Assembly (NCBI GenBank): GCA_947491545.1
Contig: CANLJX010000017.1
Span: 1-34,273 of the forward strand
DNA from: Deltaproteobacteria bacterium
GTDB taxonomy: Bacteria > Bdellovibrionota_C > UBA2361 > OMII01
Direction: 5' to 3'
Length of the DNA stretch: 34,273 nt
The notes beneath the pieces are model-generated. The model searched no databases. It was not told the DNA's origin and was given only the letters and a program-made list of their open reading frames with translations. Made by a program: the position numbers and the translations under genes. Below, one piece after another: positions 1 to 7,159 of this stretch. The number at the start of each line of letters is the position of its first letter. Position 1 is the stretch's first letter.

Positions 1-1
1 G

Positions 2-598
2 CGAGCTGCAAAATTCGGCTTTGCGCCGGTGGTGCTCGCCGGAACGCCAGAGGCCGAGGCATTAGAGGGCCTGGCAAGTGTTGCCAGGAATGTTGTCTCT
101 TCCGTGGCAGGGTCCGATGCCGGCGATTCCTCGGACCTCTCCGGAGTGCAGAAAGCGGTGCGCAGCGCCGTGGGAGACTGGGTACTGCCCGCGCTTCCTT
201 ACGGCTCGGCAGCGGCGGCGTTGTCTGTCGACGAGAAGCTTCTGCGCTGTGAGCTGTGGTGGGTGCTCGTGTCGTGCCTAAAGTCTCCGCCCTGCGCGAT
301 TTCGGAAGACTTAGAGATTGAGTGTCGCGTGGCTGAAGCGCAGCTAGCCAAGCGATTTGGCCTGCACGTCGCCGAGCACAATCCATTCGACGGTTTCCTG
401 CAGGTGTTGCGGGTGGCTCGCGAGTCGGGAAGGCTCAGCGCGGAAAAGCAGGAGGCGATTGAGCGAAGCGCAAGCAGCGCAGAGAATGTCGCCGGCGCAC
501 ACTCCATACTGCGGCCAGAGGTTCAGCAGCTCGCCGCACGCTGCGGCTTTCCGCGCTTGTTGCCTGAGAGCTGGCGCGTGAGGCGAAGGGGAAGATAA
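2..598 (+). CDS. Unknown protein, C-terminal part (cut by left edge)
   Basis: The frame is open from the first bases of the window, so the gene starts outside it; the GTG at 29 is probably an internal valine. About 198 residues are visible, ending in a basic tail (RVRRRGR). It is mostly helical and Ala/Leu/Glu-rich, with no membrane segment or catalytic motif that I recognise. A central piece (LRCELWWVLVSCLKSPPCAI) is hydrophobic and Cys-containing. A 113-codon antisense frame overlaps its 3' half but has no ribosome site. I do not recognise the family. The plus-strand frame is favoured because it continues without a stop to the window edge. Confidence 0.55.
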   Translation, partial: RAAKFGFAPVVLAGTPEAEALEGLASVARNVVSSVAGSDAGDSSDLSGVQKAVRSAVGDWVLPALPYGSAAAALSVDEKLLRCELWWVLVSCLKSPPCAISEDLEIECRVAEAQLAKRFGLHVAEHNPFDGFLQVLRVARESGRLSAEKQEAIERSASSAENVAGAHSILRPEVQQLAARCGFPRLLPESWRVRRRGR

Positions 599-835
599 GA
601 GGCGGAGTGCTTTTTTAAATTCCGGGTAGCTCACATCCTCCTCATCTTCGTCTTTGTCCTGCTCCTGCTCCAGTATCTTAAACATCGTCTTGAAACGTCC
701 ATGCGTGGCGAGCGGCGATACATTTCCCTGCTACGCTTGCCAGGATGATGATTAGGAGAGTGGTGCAGGTGCAGGAGGAGGATAAAGATGAGAGCGAAAA
801 ATGGGAGTGAATCTAGACAAGAAGCTCGTGGCCAC
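599..835. other. Intergenic stretch, no gene seen
   Basis: This lies between the end of the first gene and the ahcY terminator. It contains purine-rich and CTCCT-rich tracts but no convincing gene, tRNA or repeat. A good ribosome-site-like GGAGGAGG precedes an ATG at 789, but the 36-codon frame behind it runs through the ahcY terminator and is probably chance. Confidence 0.5.
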
Positions 836-867
836 AAAAAAGCCGAGGCGTTTCGGCCCCGGCTTTT
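836..867 (-). terminator. Rho-independent terminator of ahcY
   Basis: Read on the minus strand, an AAAAGCCGGGG arm pairs with a CCTCGGCTTTT arm across a short loop and runs into a T tract. It starts about 28 bases after the ahcY stop codon, which fits an intrinsic terminator for that gene. Confidence 0.85.
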
Positions 868-894
868 CTGTTGCCGCACTGGTGTAGCCACCGC

Positions 895-2205
895 CTAGTA
901 GCGGTAGTGCTCCGGCTTGTACGGACCCTGCTGCGAGACTCCGATGTAGTCTGCCTGCTCCTTGGTGAGCTCAGTGAGCTGAACGCCGAGCTTTCCGAGG
1001 TGCAGACGGGCAACCTTCTCGTCGAGCGCCTTCGGCAGGACGTGAACGCCGATCGGGTACTGTCCACGCTTCGTGAAGAGCTCGATCTGGGCGAGGGTCT
1101 GGTTGGTGAACGACGACGACATAACGAAGCTCGGATGGCCAGTGGCGCAGCCGAGGTTGACGAGGCGTCCGCGAGCGAGGACGACGATCGCGCGCCCGTC
1201 AGGGAACACGAACTTGTCTACCTGGGGCTTGATGTTCACTTCCTTCGTGTTTTTCTCAAGCCAAGCGATATCGATCTCGTTGTCAAAGTGCCCGATGTTG
1301 CAGACGATCGCCTCGTCCTTCATCACCTTGAAATGCCTGTCGGTGATGATGTTGAGGTTTCCAGTTGCGGTGACGAAGATGTCTGCGAGCGGCGCAGCAG
1401 TCTCCATTGTGCAAACCTGGAAGCCTTCCATTGCTGCCTGGAGCGCACAGATCGGGTCGATCTCGGTGATGAGAACGCGGGCACCGAGTCCGCGCATCGA
1501 GAATGCGCTGCCTTTGCCGACGTCTCCGTATCCAGCGACGACTACTACCTTGCCGGCGACCATGATGTCAGTTGCACGCTTGATTCCGTCTGCGAGCGAC
1601 TCACGGCAGCCGTACAGGTTGTCGAACTTCGCCTTAGTGACAGAGTCATTGACGTTGAAGGCAGGTACCTTGAGCTTGCCAGCCTTGAGCATCTCGTAGA
1701 GGCGGTGAACGCCGGTGGTTGTCTCCTCAGACACGCCGTAGATGTCCTTGAGCATCTCTGGGTACTTCTCGTGAACGAGCTTGGTGAGGTCACCGCCGTC
1801 ATCGAGGATCATGTTCGGAGTTTCGTTACCGAACGGGAGGGTCTGCTCAAGGCACCAGTCGTACTCTTCGAGCGTCTCACCCTTCCAGGCGAAGACCGGG
1901 ATGCCCTTGGCTGCGATAGCTGCTGCCGCGTGATCCTGCGTTGAGAAGATGTTGCAGCTTGACCAGCGAACGTCAGCGCCGAGCTCGATCAGGGTCTCGA
2001 TTAATACGGCTGTCTGGATCGTCATGTGAAGGCTGCCGGCGATGCGAGCGCCCTTAAGCGGCTTCTGCTTGCCGTACTCTGCGCGAAGAGCCATGAGACC
2101 TGGCATCTCCTTCTCTGCCATTTCGATCTCTTTGCGGCCCCAATCTGCGAGGGAGATATCTGCAACTTTGTAATCTGGCTTGCCTGTCTTCATGGCGGTC
2201 AACAT
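895..2205 (-). CDS. ahcY: Adenosylhomocysteinase (SAH hydrolase)
   Basis: This 436-residue protein reversibly splits S-adenosylhomocysteine into adenosine and homocysteine in the cytoplasm. That removes the product inhibitor of methyltransferases and feeds the methionine cycle. Visible family signatures are the N-terminal substrate half ([37 protein letters not shown]), the central NAD-binding loop [13 protein letters not shown], and the C-terminal tail ending KPEHYRY, whose Lys and Tyr reach the NAD of the partner subunit. Length is normal for the bacterial form. The ATG at 2205 has only a weak purine stretch upstream; a second in-frame ATG lies four codons in. Upstream is a 402-base gap with a terminator-like hairpin just before the start codon. 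A strong terminator follows the stop. Confidence 0.97.
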   Translation of the reverse strand: MLTAMKTGKPDYKVADISLADWGRKEIEMAEKEMPGLMALRAEYGKQKPLKGARIAGSLHMTIQTAVLIETLIELGADVRWSSCNIFSTQDHAAAAIAAKGIPVFAWKGETLEEYDWCLEQTLPFGNETPNMILDDGGDLTKLVHEKYPEMLKDIYGVSEETTTGVHRLYEMLKAGKLKVPAFNVNDSVTKAKFDNLYGCRESLADGIKRATDIMVAGKVVVVAGYGDVGKGSAFSMRGLGARVLITEIDPICALQAAMEGFQVCTMETAAPLADIFVTATGNLNIITDRHFKVMKDEAIVCNIGHFDNEIDIAWLEKNTKEVNIKPQVDKFVFPDGRAIVVLARGRLVNLGCATGHPSFVMSSSFTNQTLAQIELFTKRGQYPIGVHVLPKALDEKVARLHLGKLGVQLTELTKEQADYIGVSQQGPYKPEHYRY

Positions 2206-2607
2206 ATTTATTTCTTTGCTAAAAAGGCTCTTTCGCCGGCACAGACCGGCTGAGCTCCGTTGAACAGCGGGATGCTATAACAGCATAAGAGGCGCTACAA
2301 GCTGCGGGAACCATTTCCTATGCTTAGTGGCAACTATCCCTCGTAGGCCGTTTGGCCCTGGGCACACAACGAACTCGACCACAGCTAGTTTCGATGAGAG
2401 GGCCCCTGCGAAGACCCAAAAAACACGTGAATAGTTGTGGTTAGTGGCAGAAATGCCTCAATGCGGGGAGACCCGTGGGCCTCTAGGTAGGGATGCGGAG
2501 GGAAGGACTCAAAGTGAGTAACCTTTTAGGAAACCTCCGCGAAAACCAGGGTGCCTGACTTTGTGTCAGAGCGCTCAGAGCAAAGAACAAAATCGATGGA
2601 CGCGCGA
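2206..2607 (-). other. Long structured leader / intergenic region between csrA and ahcY
   Basis: This 402-base gap has no convincing gene but much potential RNA structure. There are perfect small hairpins at 2507-2519 (ACTCA/TGAGT) and 2555-2569 (CTGAC/GTCAG). A 7-bp stem, GCGGAGG with CCTCCGC, spans 2495-2540. A further hairpin (ATGCT/AGCAT) lies at 2272-2286. TTAGTGGCA occurs twice on the plus strand (2324-2332 and 2441-2449). I looked for the known SAH, SAM and cobalamin riboswitch cores and for 6S, RNase P and tmRNA signatures, and did not find them. It may be an ahcY regulatory leader or a small RNA gene. Confidence 0.4.
2221..2255 (-). promoter_or_regulatory. Terminator-like hairpin in the ahcY leader (possible attenuator)
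   Basis: On the minus strand, GCTC, then GCCGG-tctgtg-CCGGC, then GAGC form a nested stem. A C and five Ts follow, ending only 15 bases before the ahcY ATG. An intrinsic-terminator shape placed directly before a start codon is typical of a regulated leader. It could instead end an upstream RNA, with ahcY started from a promoter I cannot see. Confidence 0.45.
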
Positions 2608-2796
2608 CTATCCGTTTTCTACATTTCGCCGGTTCGGCTTGACGCCATGGGAAAGCAATTCTTCCCGCATCACAACCACGTTTCGTGGTGCGTCTATGCC
2701 GATCCGAACCTTTCCGCGGTCGATATCAACCACGGTAATCCAGATATTCTCGCCGATCTTAATCTTGTCCCCTAGCTTTCGTGACAGCACTAACAT
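2608..2796 (-). CDS. csrA: Carbon storage regulator CsrA, RNA-binding
   Basis: This 62-residue protein is a full-length CsrA/RsmA. CsrA dimers bind GGA motifs in mRNA leaders, usually blocking translation, and control carbon use, motility and biofilm programmes. The sequence has the canonical first strand MLVLSRKLGDKIKI, the IDAP turn, and Arg44 in VVMREELL, the key RNA-contacting residue. The ribosome site GGGAGG sits 7 bases before the ATG and itself contains a GGA, so autoregulation is plausible, as is known for CsrA in other bacteria. It is flanked by long non-coding gaps on both sides, not by flagellar genes. Confidence 0.97.
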   Translation of the reverse strand: MLVLSRKLGDKIKIGENIWITVVDIDRGKVRIGIDAPRNVVVMREELLSHGVKPNRRNVENG

Positions 2797-3021
2797 GTGG
2801 GAACCTCCCTGTAGCTGTGCAACTGAACCTGTCGCTGCTCGCTCTACTTAACGACTCAGACCGACTGTTCAGTGACGTGGAATTTAGAGTCCTTCCCCCG
2901 CCATACGAATTACGCCAAGGAGGTTAACCCACTTCCTGCCTAATTTCAAAAAGTGCTTCGGGGTGCGCTGCAGCCCAGCGCTGAGTCGCCACTATCTCTA
3001 CAGAGTCACTAGGGATTTTTT
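2797..3021 (+). ncRNA. Possible small RNA region upstream of an orphan terminator
   Basis: No protein gene fits in this 225-base gap between csrA and mazG, both on the minus strand. Yet a strong plus-strand terminator stands at its right end. A perfect hairpin (GCGCTG/CAGCGC, 2965-2981) lies upstream of it. GGA trinucleotides occur near 2799, 2879, 2920 and 3013 on the plus strand. I could not find a convincing promoter, so a transcript is inferred only from the terminator. The region also contains the csrA promoter on the other strand. Confidence 0.25.
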
Positions 3022-3046
3022 GCTGCCCTACGGCAGCGTTTTTTTT
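3015..3046 (+). terminator. Plus-strand terminator overlapping the mazG stop
   Basis: GCTGCC-ctac-GGCAGC is followed by G and eight Ts on the plus strand. On the minus strand the same hairpin is followed by As, so it cannot serve mazG or csrA. No plus-strand gene is visible upstream. Confidence 0.75.
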
Positions 3047-3864
3047 GCTTGCAGCCAGAGCGCTTGTAGCTGTTCTGCTGACAGTCTCCCGAGAGGAATG
3101 TCGCTGTGCTGCTCAACAGCGAACGTCTCAAGCGCCTTGAAGCGCTTTGAGAACTTAGCATTTGCCGCAGCGAGTGCCTCCTCTGCATTGAAGCCCAAGA
3201 GGCGGCTCTGTTGTGCCAGCGTAAAGAGCAGGTCCCCGAACTCCTCTACGATTCGCTCGCTGCTTTGGCTTGCTCTGCCACCGGTCTGCGGCGCTGCTTC
3301 TTCGAGAAATTCGGTTAGCTCCTCGCGCACCTTCTCTGCGACCCCCTCTGCGGAGTCCCAATCAAAGCCGACACGCGCACAGCGCTCGCCGATCTCATGC
3401 GCCCGCATCAGCGCTGGCATCGAGCGCGGCAGGCCGTCGAGGAGCCCCTTCTTCTGTGCTCCTGCCTCGGCCTTCTCTTGGAGCTTTATGGCTTCCCAGT
3501 TTTCGAGCACCTCTTTGGTTCCAGATACCTTCGTGTCGCCGAACACGTGCGGGTGCCTGCGCACCAGCTTCTCAGTGATGCCGTGCACGATGTCGGCGAA
3601 GGAGAACAGCGAAGACTCTCGAGCGATCTGGCAGTAGAGCCCGATCAGCGAAAGGAGATCTCCCAGCTCCTCGCACACCTTCTTCGGGCTTTCTTCGACT
3701 GCATCGCCTATCTCGTATGCCTCTTCCACGAGGTGGGAACGGAGCGACTCGAATGTTTGCTTGAGGTCCCACGGGCACCCACCCTGTGGGTCTCGGAGCT
3801 CTTCCATCACTTTGAGGAATTCGACCAAGGCTTCAGCGGCTTTTGTGTTCGGGGAATCAGTCAT
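3028..3864 (-). CDS. mazG: Nucleoside triphosphate pyrophosphohydrolase MazG
   Basis: This 278-residue protein hydrolyses NTPs and dNTPs to monophosphate and pyrophosphate. The reaction cleans the nucleotide pool and in some bacteria tunes ppGpp-related stress. It has two MazG helical domains. The first (about residues 12-110) carries GGCPWDLKQTFESLRSHLVEEAYE and EELGDLL; the second (about 150-235) carries EELTEFLEEA and EEFGDLLF. The acidic clusters bind Mg2+. Length is that of the full two-domain form. The start is 9 bases past the comF stop, so the two genes are almost certainly one transcript. The stop codon sits inside a hairpin that terminates the opposite strand. Confidence 0.95.
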   Translation of the reverse strand: MTDSPNTKAAEALVEFLKVMEELRDPQGGCPWDLKQTFESLRSHLVEEAYEIGDAVEESPKKVCEELGDLLSLIGLYCQIARESSLFSFADIVHGITEKLVRRHPHVFGDTKVSGTKEVLENWEAIKLQEKAEAGAQKKGLLDGLPRSMPALMRAHEIGERCARVGFDWDSAEGVAEKVREELTEFLEEAAPQTGGRASQSSERIVEEFGDLLFTLAQQSRLLGFNAEEALAAANAKFSKRFKALETFAVEQHSDIPLGRLSAEQLQALWLQAKKTLP

Positions 3865-3873
3865 GCCGTGATG

Positions 3874-4674
3874 CTAGCCTGATTCGCCCTGCGGCGCGAG
3901 CTGTGCCCTGTGTGTTGCTTCCCAAATGAGGCGCCTAAACCGGGGCCAGACGGTGGTCTGAGCCAGCGATGCTATGTCGACTGTCTTGGCCCCGGCTGCT
4001 CGGAGAGCGAGGGCTGCTGCTGTCGTTGTTGCGCCAGTGGTGATGACGTCCTCAATCAGAAGGCAGCGCTTCTCCAGGATTGAGACCTTCGAGTTGGCAG
4101 CAAACATAGAGCCGAGAGCCCGCAGCCGATCCTGGTGAGAGAGCGATGCTTGAGGTGCCCGCCGGGAGGCGTGCGTGAGCGCTGGCACAAGGGCAGAGGC
4201 ATGTCGTTTCGCCAGCACGCGCCGGCCCATCTCGAAGCAGGGCTGAAAGAGCCGGCGGCGAAAATTCGCCCGGGATGCGGGCACCGGAACGATGACGTCC
4301 CAAGATTCCGGCCCGAACATGACGCACAGGTTGTCAGCTAAGATGTCGCCACACATTCGAGCCAGGGTAACGCTCGGCCGAAACTTCATAGCGCGGATGA
4401 GGTCCCGTGCCAGATCGGAGTACTCCCAAACGAAACGGCACCGTTCGAAGGAGGGCGGATAGAGAGCACACGTAGCGCACTCGTTCGCATCGCCAAACTT
4501 CACCCCGAAGCACCGCTGACACCGCGACTTGGCGAGCTCCCCCAGGAGCGGAATTCGCGGCGAGCAGCGAAAGCACAGCGAGCCCCCACGCATCGGGCGA
4601 GAGCAAACCAAGCACTCCCGCGGCAGCAGAATCTCTAAAGCGCCGCTGAGCCAGGGCCACAAGAGCAAATCCAT
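3874..4674 (-). CDS. comF: ComF family phosphoribosyltransferase-like protein
   Basis: ComF/GntX-type proteins pair an N-terminal zinc-finger region with a phosphoribosyltransferase fold. In naturally competent bacteria they help bring in transforming DNA; elsewhere the role is unclear. The Cys pairs CLVC, CFRC, CQRC and CATC form the zinc region. The PRPP-binding loop is CLLIEDVITTGATTTAAA, with Glu-Asp where most have Asp-Asp. I start at the ATG 4674 (MDLLLWPWLSGALEILLPREC), where the family's usual N-terminus aligns. A GTG at 4740 would add 22 residues without similarity. Neither start has a strong ribosome site. The gene precedes mazG with a 9-base gap. Confidence 0.85.
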   Translation of the reverse strand: MDLLLWPWLSGALEILLPRECLVCSRPMRGGSLCFRCSPRIPLLGELAKSRCQRCFGVKFGDANECATCALYPPSFERCRFVWEYSDLARDLIRAMKFRPSVTLARMCGDILADNLCVMFGPESWDVIVPVPASRANFRRRLFQPCFEMGRRVLAKRHASALVPALTHASRRAPQASLSHQDRLRALGSMFAANSKVSILEKRCLLIEDVITTGATTTAAALALRAAGAKTVDIASLAQTTVWPRFRRLIWEATHRAQLAPQGESG

Positions 4675-4757
4675 GCCCTGTCTATCGCGCCCGCGGCACA
4701 AATTGTTGCTGCTACAAGTTCCTATCAATCCGTCCGGCACCGATTCCGTTGAGTCTT

Positions 4758-4782
4758 CTACAACCTCTAAGAGAACTTGCAG
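4758..4782. repeat. Palindromic repeat, type A (degenerate copy)
   Basis: The 25-base imperfect palindrome has arms CTACAACCTCTA and GAGAACTTGCAG around a central A. It matches the type A elements at 5520, 17274, 17342 and 24422. It lies in the divergent gap between comF and the zinc-ribbon gene. Confidence 0.6.
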
Positions 4783-4874
4783 CAGGAGGGGAAAGGGGCC
4801 GGGACAGCAGGGGGCCGGCGGTGCTAGACTTAGAACCTCATTATCAATTACATCTCAGCCAAGAAGGTGTTTTC

Positions 4875-5492
4875 GTGGAAAATAGCTTAGCCGAGTGCGA
4901 GGACACAAAAGCTTGTCCGTACTGTGCAGAGACCATCAAGGCGGCAGCCGTGTTGTGTCGCTACTGCGGCCAGGATTTGACGGCAACGGGCCCCCCGGCG
5001 GTTCCGCAGCCATAAGCGAAAAAAGACGGAATCTTCGTTGCCTTTGCGAACTTCTTTTGGGGGGTCATCCTTTTGTTCGGCTTGGGCTTCGGGCTGCAAG
5101 CCCTTAACGGCTTTAAGCCGAGCGGCAGCCCGGCGGCGGCGGTCAAGCCAGCTTTGACTGCGGCTCAGCTCAAGCAGATGGCCCAGGCAATTCCATTCGA
5201 CGAGCTCGCCAGGCACACGGAACGATATACGGGCAAGATAATCCAAACTTCGGGTACGGTCGCTCAGGTGCTAGAGGATGGCGACGGTGCGCAGCTCCGC
5301 TTGTTCATGGATGGCGAGTCCGACCAGGCCATCTACGTGTTCTATCCGGGCTTCGGACAGGTGCGGGTGCTGGAGGGTGACCATGTGACGGTCATCGGAC
5401 CGGTGTACGGGCGGCTGACTTACGAGGCCGTGTTGGGACATAAAGTAACAGTGCCAGCGGTAACGGCCGAGGTTCTGATGGTGCAGAAGTAA
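4875..5492 (+). pseudogene. Zinc-ribbon / membrane / OB-like protein interrupted by an in-frame TAA
   Basis: A GTG start at 4875, preceded by AGAAGGTG, opens a frame encoding a zinc ribbon (CPYC and CRYC, about residues 19-38). The frame meets TAA at 5013-5015 after 46 residues. The same frame then stays open for 158 codons. It first encodes a membrane segment (IFVAFANFFWGVILLFGLGF), then a Pro/Ala linker, then a beta-rich domain ending near 5492. That last domain (GKIIQTSGTVAQVLEDG, VLEGDHVTVIGPV) resembles OB-fold modules attached to zinc ribbons in other bacteria. The second half has no good start of its own (only TTG 5073, inside the membrane segment). This looks like one gene split by a nonsense change, by a sequencing error, or by true readthrough. 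A type A palindrome follows 27 bases downstream. Confidence 0.7.
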
Positions 5493-5519
5493 TCGCGCGC
5501 GGGATCAGGGTGCCTCTGC

Positions 5520-5550
5520 CTACTACAACTTCTCAGAGAACTTGTAGTAG
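5520..5550. repeat. Palindromic repeat, type A
   Basis: The 31-base element has arms CTACTACAACTTCTC and GAGAACTTGTAGTAG around a central A. Fourteen of 15 positions pair. It sits between the zinc-ribbon frame and the aminotransferase. No T tract follows, so it is not an ordinary terminator. It is the best single copy of the family. Confidence 0.85.
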
Positions 5551-5657
5551 GGCTCCGACCCCGGCAGCCAATCTCCACCACCTCTTCCCGCACCGCTTGT
5601 AGCAACTCCCCCCCTTGGTATATTCCCAGCACGTCTGCAGCATCGCCAAAGGCCAGC

Positions 5658-6821
5658 ATGAAGAGCTTCACAGTCCCTTTTGATTTCGAGCCGCCGGCCC
5701 TGCGCCGCATCGGTTTGGCGGTTGAGCGTGTTAACGGGGTCAACTTAGCCCAGGGGCTCTGTCTTCTCCCGGTTCCCGAGCCGGTGATTGAAGGTGCGCA
5801 CACTGCGATGCTCGCGGGGCACAATCGCTACACATTGGCGCAGGGTATCATTGAGCTGCGAGAGGCCTTAGCTTCGCGGCTACAGCGCTTTAACCGCCTC
5901 GCGTGCTCAGCCGATTCGCTCATTATCACTGCGGGCTCAACGGGCGCCTTTGAGATCGTGTGTGAGGCGATGCTCGCTCCGGGTGACGAAGTGGTCACCT
6001 TTACTCCGTTCTATCCGTACCATCGAAACACTCTGAAGCGCCGCGGCGCCACGATCAAGTTTGTCGAGCTTGCAGGCGACCAGTGGACCTTCTCTGCTGA
6101 AGCGCTTGACCGGGCAATTACGCCACGCACGAAGTTCATCTTGCTCACTAACCCAGGCAACCCGACTGGGAAGGTATTCTCAAGAGCTGAACTAGAGCAG
6201 ATCGCTGAAATCGCCAAGAAGCGCGATGTCCTGGTCGTCTCGGATGAGGTTTACGAGTACCTTACCTACGATGGACGTGAGCACATCTCGGTGGCGACCC
6301 TGCCCGGCATGGCTGAGCGCACGCTCACGATGGGCTCGTACTCAAAGACGTTTGCCGTCACCGGTTGGCGGATCGGATACCTGCTGCCGCCTGCACAGCT
6401 GCACGACACGCTTAAGATCATCAACGACCAGATGTTTATCTGCGCGCCAGCCCCGCTTCAGCACGGTGTGGCTCACGGGATTCAGGTTCTGCCAGAGAGC
6501 TTCTACTCAGGGCAGCGAGTGAAGTACTCGCACAAGCGCGCCACTCTGACAGACGCGCTGATGGCGGCAGGCCTCAACCCAGTTGTCCCGCAAGGAGCCT
6601 ACTACATCGTTGCAGCCACGAGTCAGCGATATCCGGGGCGGACCTCCGGTGAGGTTGCGCAGCTTCTTGTGGACCAGATTGGTGTGGCTGGCGTTCCGGC
6701 GAGCGATTTTCTCGGGCCGCAGGTTGAGCACGATCCAGAGCGGAGCACGTTCTTGCGATTCTCTTTCTCCGTTCCTGATGACGCGCTTGAGGATGCGTCG
6801 AGACGGCTGCGGCGGCTCTAG
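5658..6821 (+). CDS. Class I/II pyridoxal-phosphate aminotransferase
   Basis: This 387-residue cytosolic enzyme is a fold-type I aminotransferase. It moves amino groups between an amino acid and a 2-oxo acid through pyridoxal phosphate. Diagnostic parts are NPGNPTG (about 165-171), SDEVYE with the cofactor-binding Asp196, the Schiff-base Lys230 in MGSYSKTFAVTGWRIGY, and the carboxylate-binding Arg in TFLRFSFS near the C-terminus. Length is normal. The sequence does not tell me the substrate; aspartate, aromatic and kynurenine-type enzymes share these motifs. AAAGG precedes the ATG by 5 bases. The next gene is an Lrp/AsnC-like regulator, a family that often controls amino-acid metabolism, so the two may be linked. 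Confidence 0.93.
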   Translation: MKSFTVPFDFEPPALRRIGLAVERVNGVNLAQGLCLLPVPEPVIEGAHTAMLAGHNRYTLAQGIIELREALASRLQRFNRLACSADSLIITAGSTGAFEIVCEAMLAPGDEVVTFTPFYPYHRNTLKRRGATIKFVELAGDQWTFSAEALDRAITPRTKFILLTNPGNPTGKVFSRAELEQIAEIAKKRDVLVVSDEVYEYLTYDGREHISVATLPGMAERTLTMGSYSKTFAVTGWRIGYLLPPAQLHDTLKIINDQMFICAPAPLQHGVAHGIQVLPESFYSGQRVKYSHKRATLTDALMAAGLNPVVPQGAYYIVAATSQRYPGRTSGEVAQLLVDQIGVAGVPASDFLGPQVEHDPERSTFLRFSFSVPDDALEDASRRLRRL

Positions 6822-6828
6822 CCGTGGA

Positions 6829-6848
6829 TTGCCTCAGAGGGGCTTTTT
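6829..6848 (+). terminator. Short terminator after the aminotransferase
   Basis: GCCTC-aga-GGGGC followed by five Ts lies within 30 bases of the stop codon. The stem is short and has one G-T pair, so it is a weak intrinsic terminator. Confidence 0.5.
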
Positions 6849-7159
6849 ACTAAATCGCCTAAGTGATGTTACTGCTTTCCGTCATGGCCTAAACTGCTCA
6901 CGCGACTCGCCGATAAAACGCAGCCACTGAACTTTATCGCAACAGCGTATCCCGGACCGATTCGCGGAGTCCGCCGACTGCTAGTGGAATCTCGTAGGCT
7001 CCTAAGACATACGACTCAACACAATAGGCCGTTTAAGCGCGGGACGAGCTGCCCCCTGGCATCACAATGCAACAGGCTAGATGGAGCTATCCATAAATGT
7101 CTCTGAGAAGTGCCTGATCATTGCAAACGGCACGATGGCTTGTGGGAGGTTTTGTGGCG
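6849..7159. other. Intergenic leader of the Lrp-like gene
   Basis: About 310 bases lie between the aminotransferase terminator and the regulator start. I see no gene, tRNA or strong repeat here. A TCTCTGAGA string near 7100 recalls the core of the palindromic repeats, but the flanks do not match either subfamily. Confidence 0.4.

Noticed and set aside
344-685. 113-codon minus-strand frame over the first gene
   Set aside because: No ribosome site, and it overlaps a plus-strand frame that is open to the window edge. Its acidic start looks protein-like but that is weak evidence.
789-898. 36-codon plus-strand frame with GGAGGAGG upstream
   Set aside because: It runs through the ahcY terminator and into the ahcY stop; the good ribosome site is probably chance in a purine-rich tract.
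871-1944. Long plus-strand reading frame opposite ahcY (357 codons)
   Set aside because: It is the shadow of a highly conserved ahcY; the encoded protein has no recognisable features and no ribosome site.
2206-2607. Known RNA families (SAH, SAM, cobalamin riboswitch, 6S, RNase P, tmRNA)
   Set aside because: None of the conserved core motifs I know could be found on either strand; kept only as an unassigned structured region.
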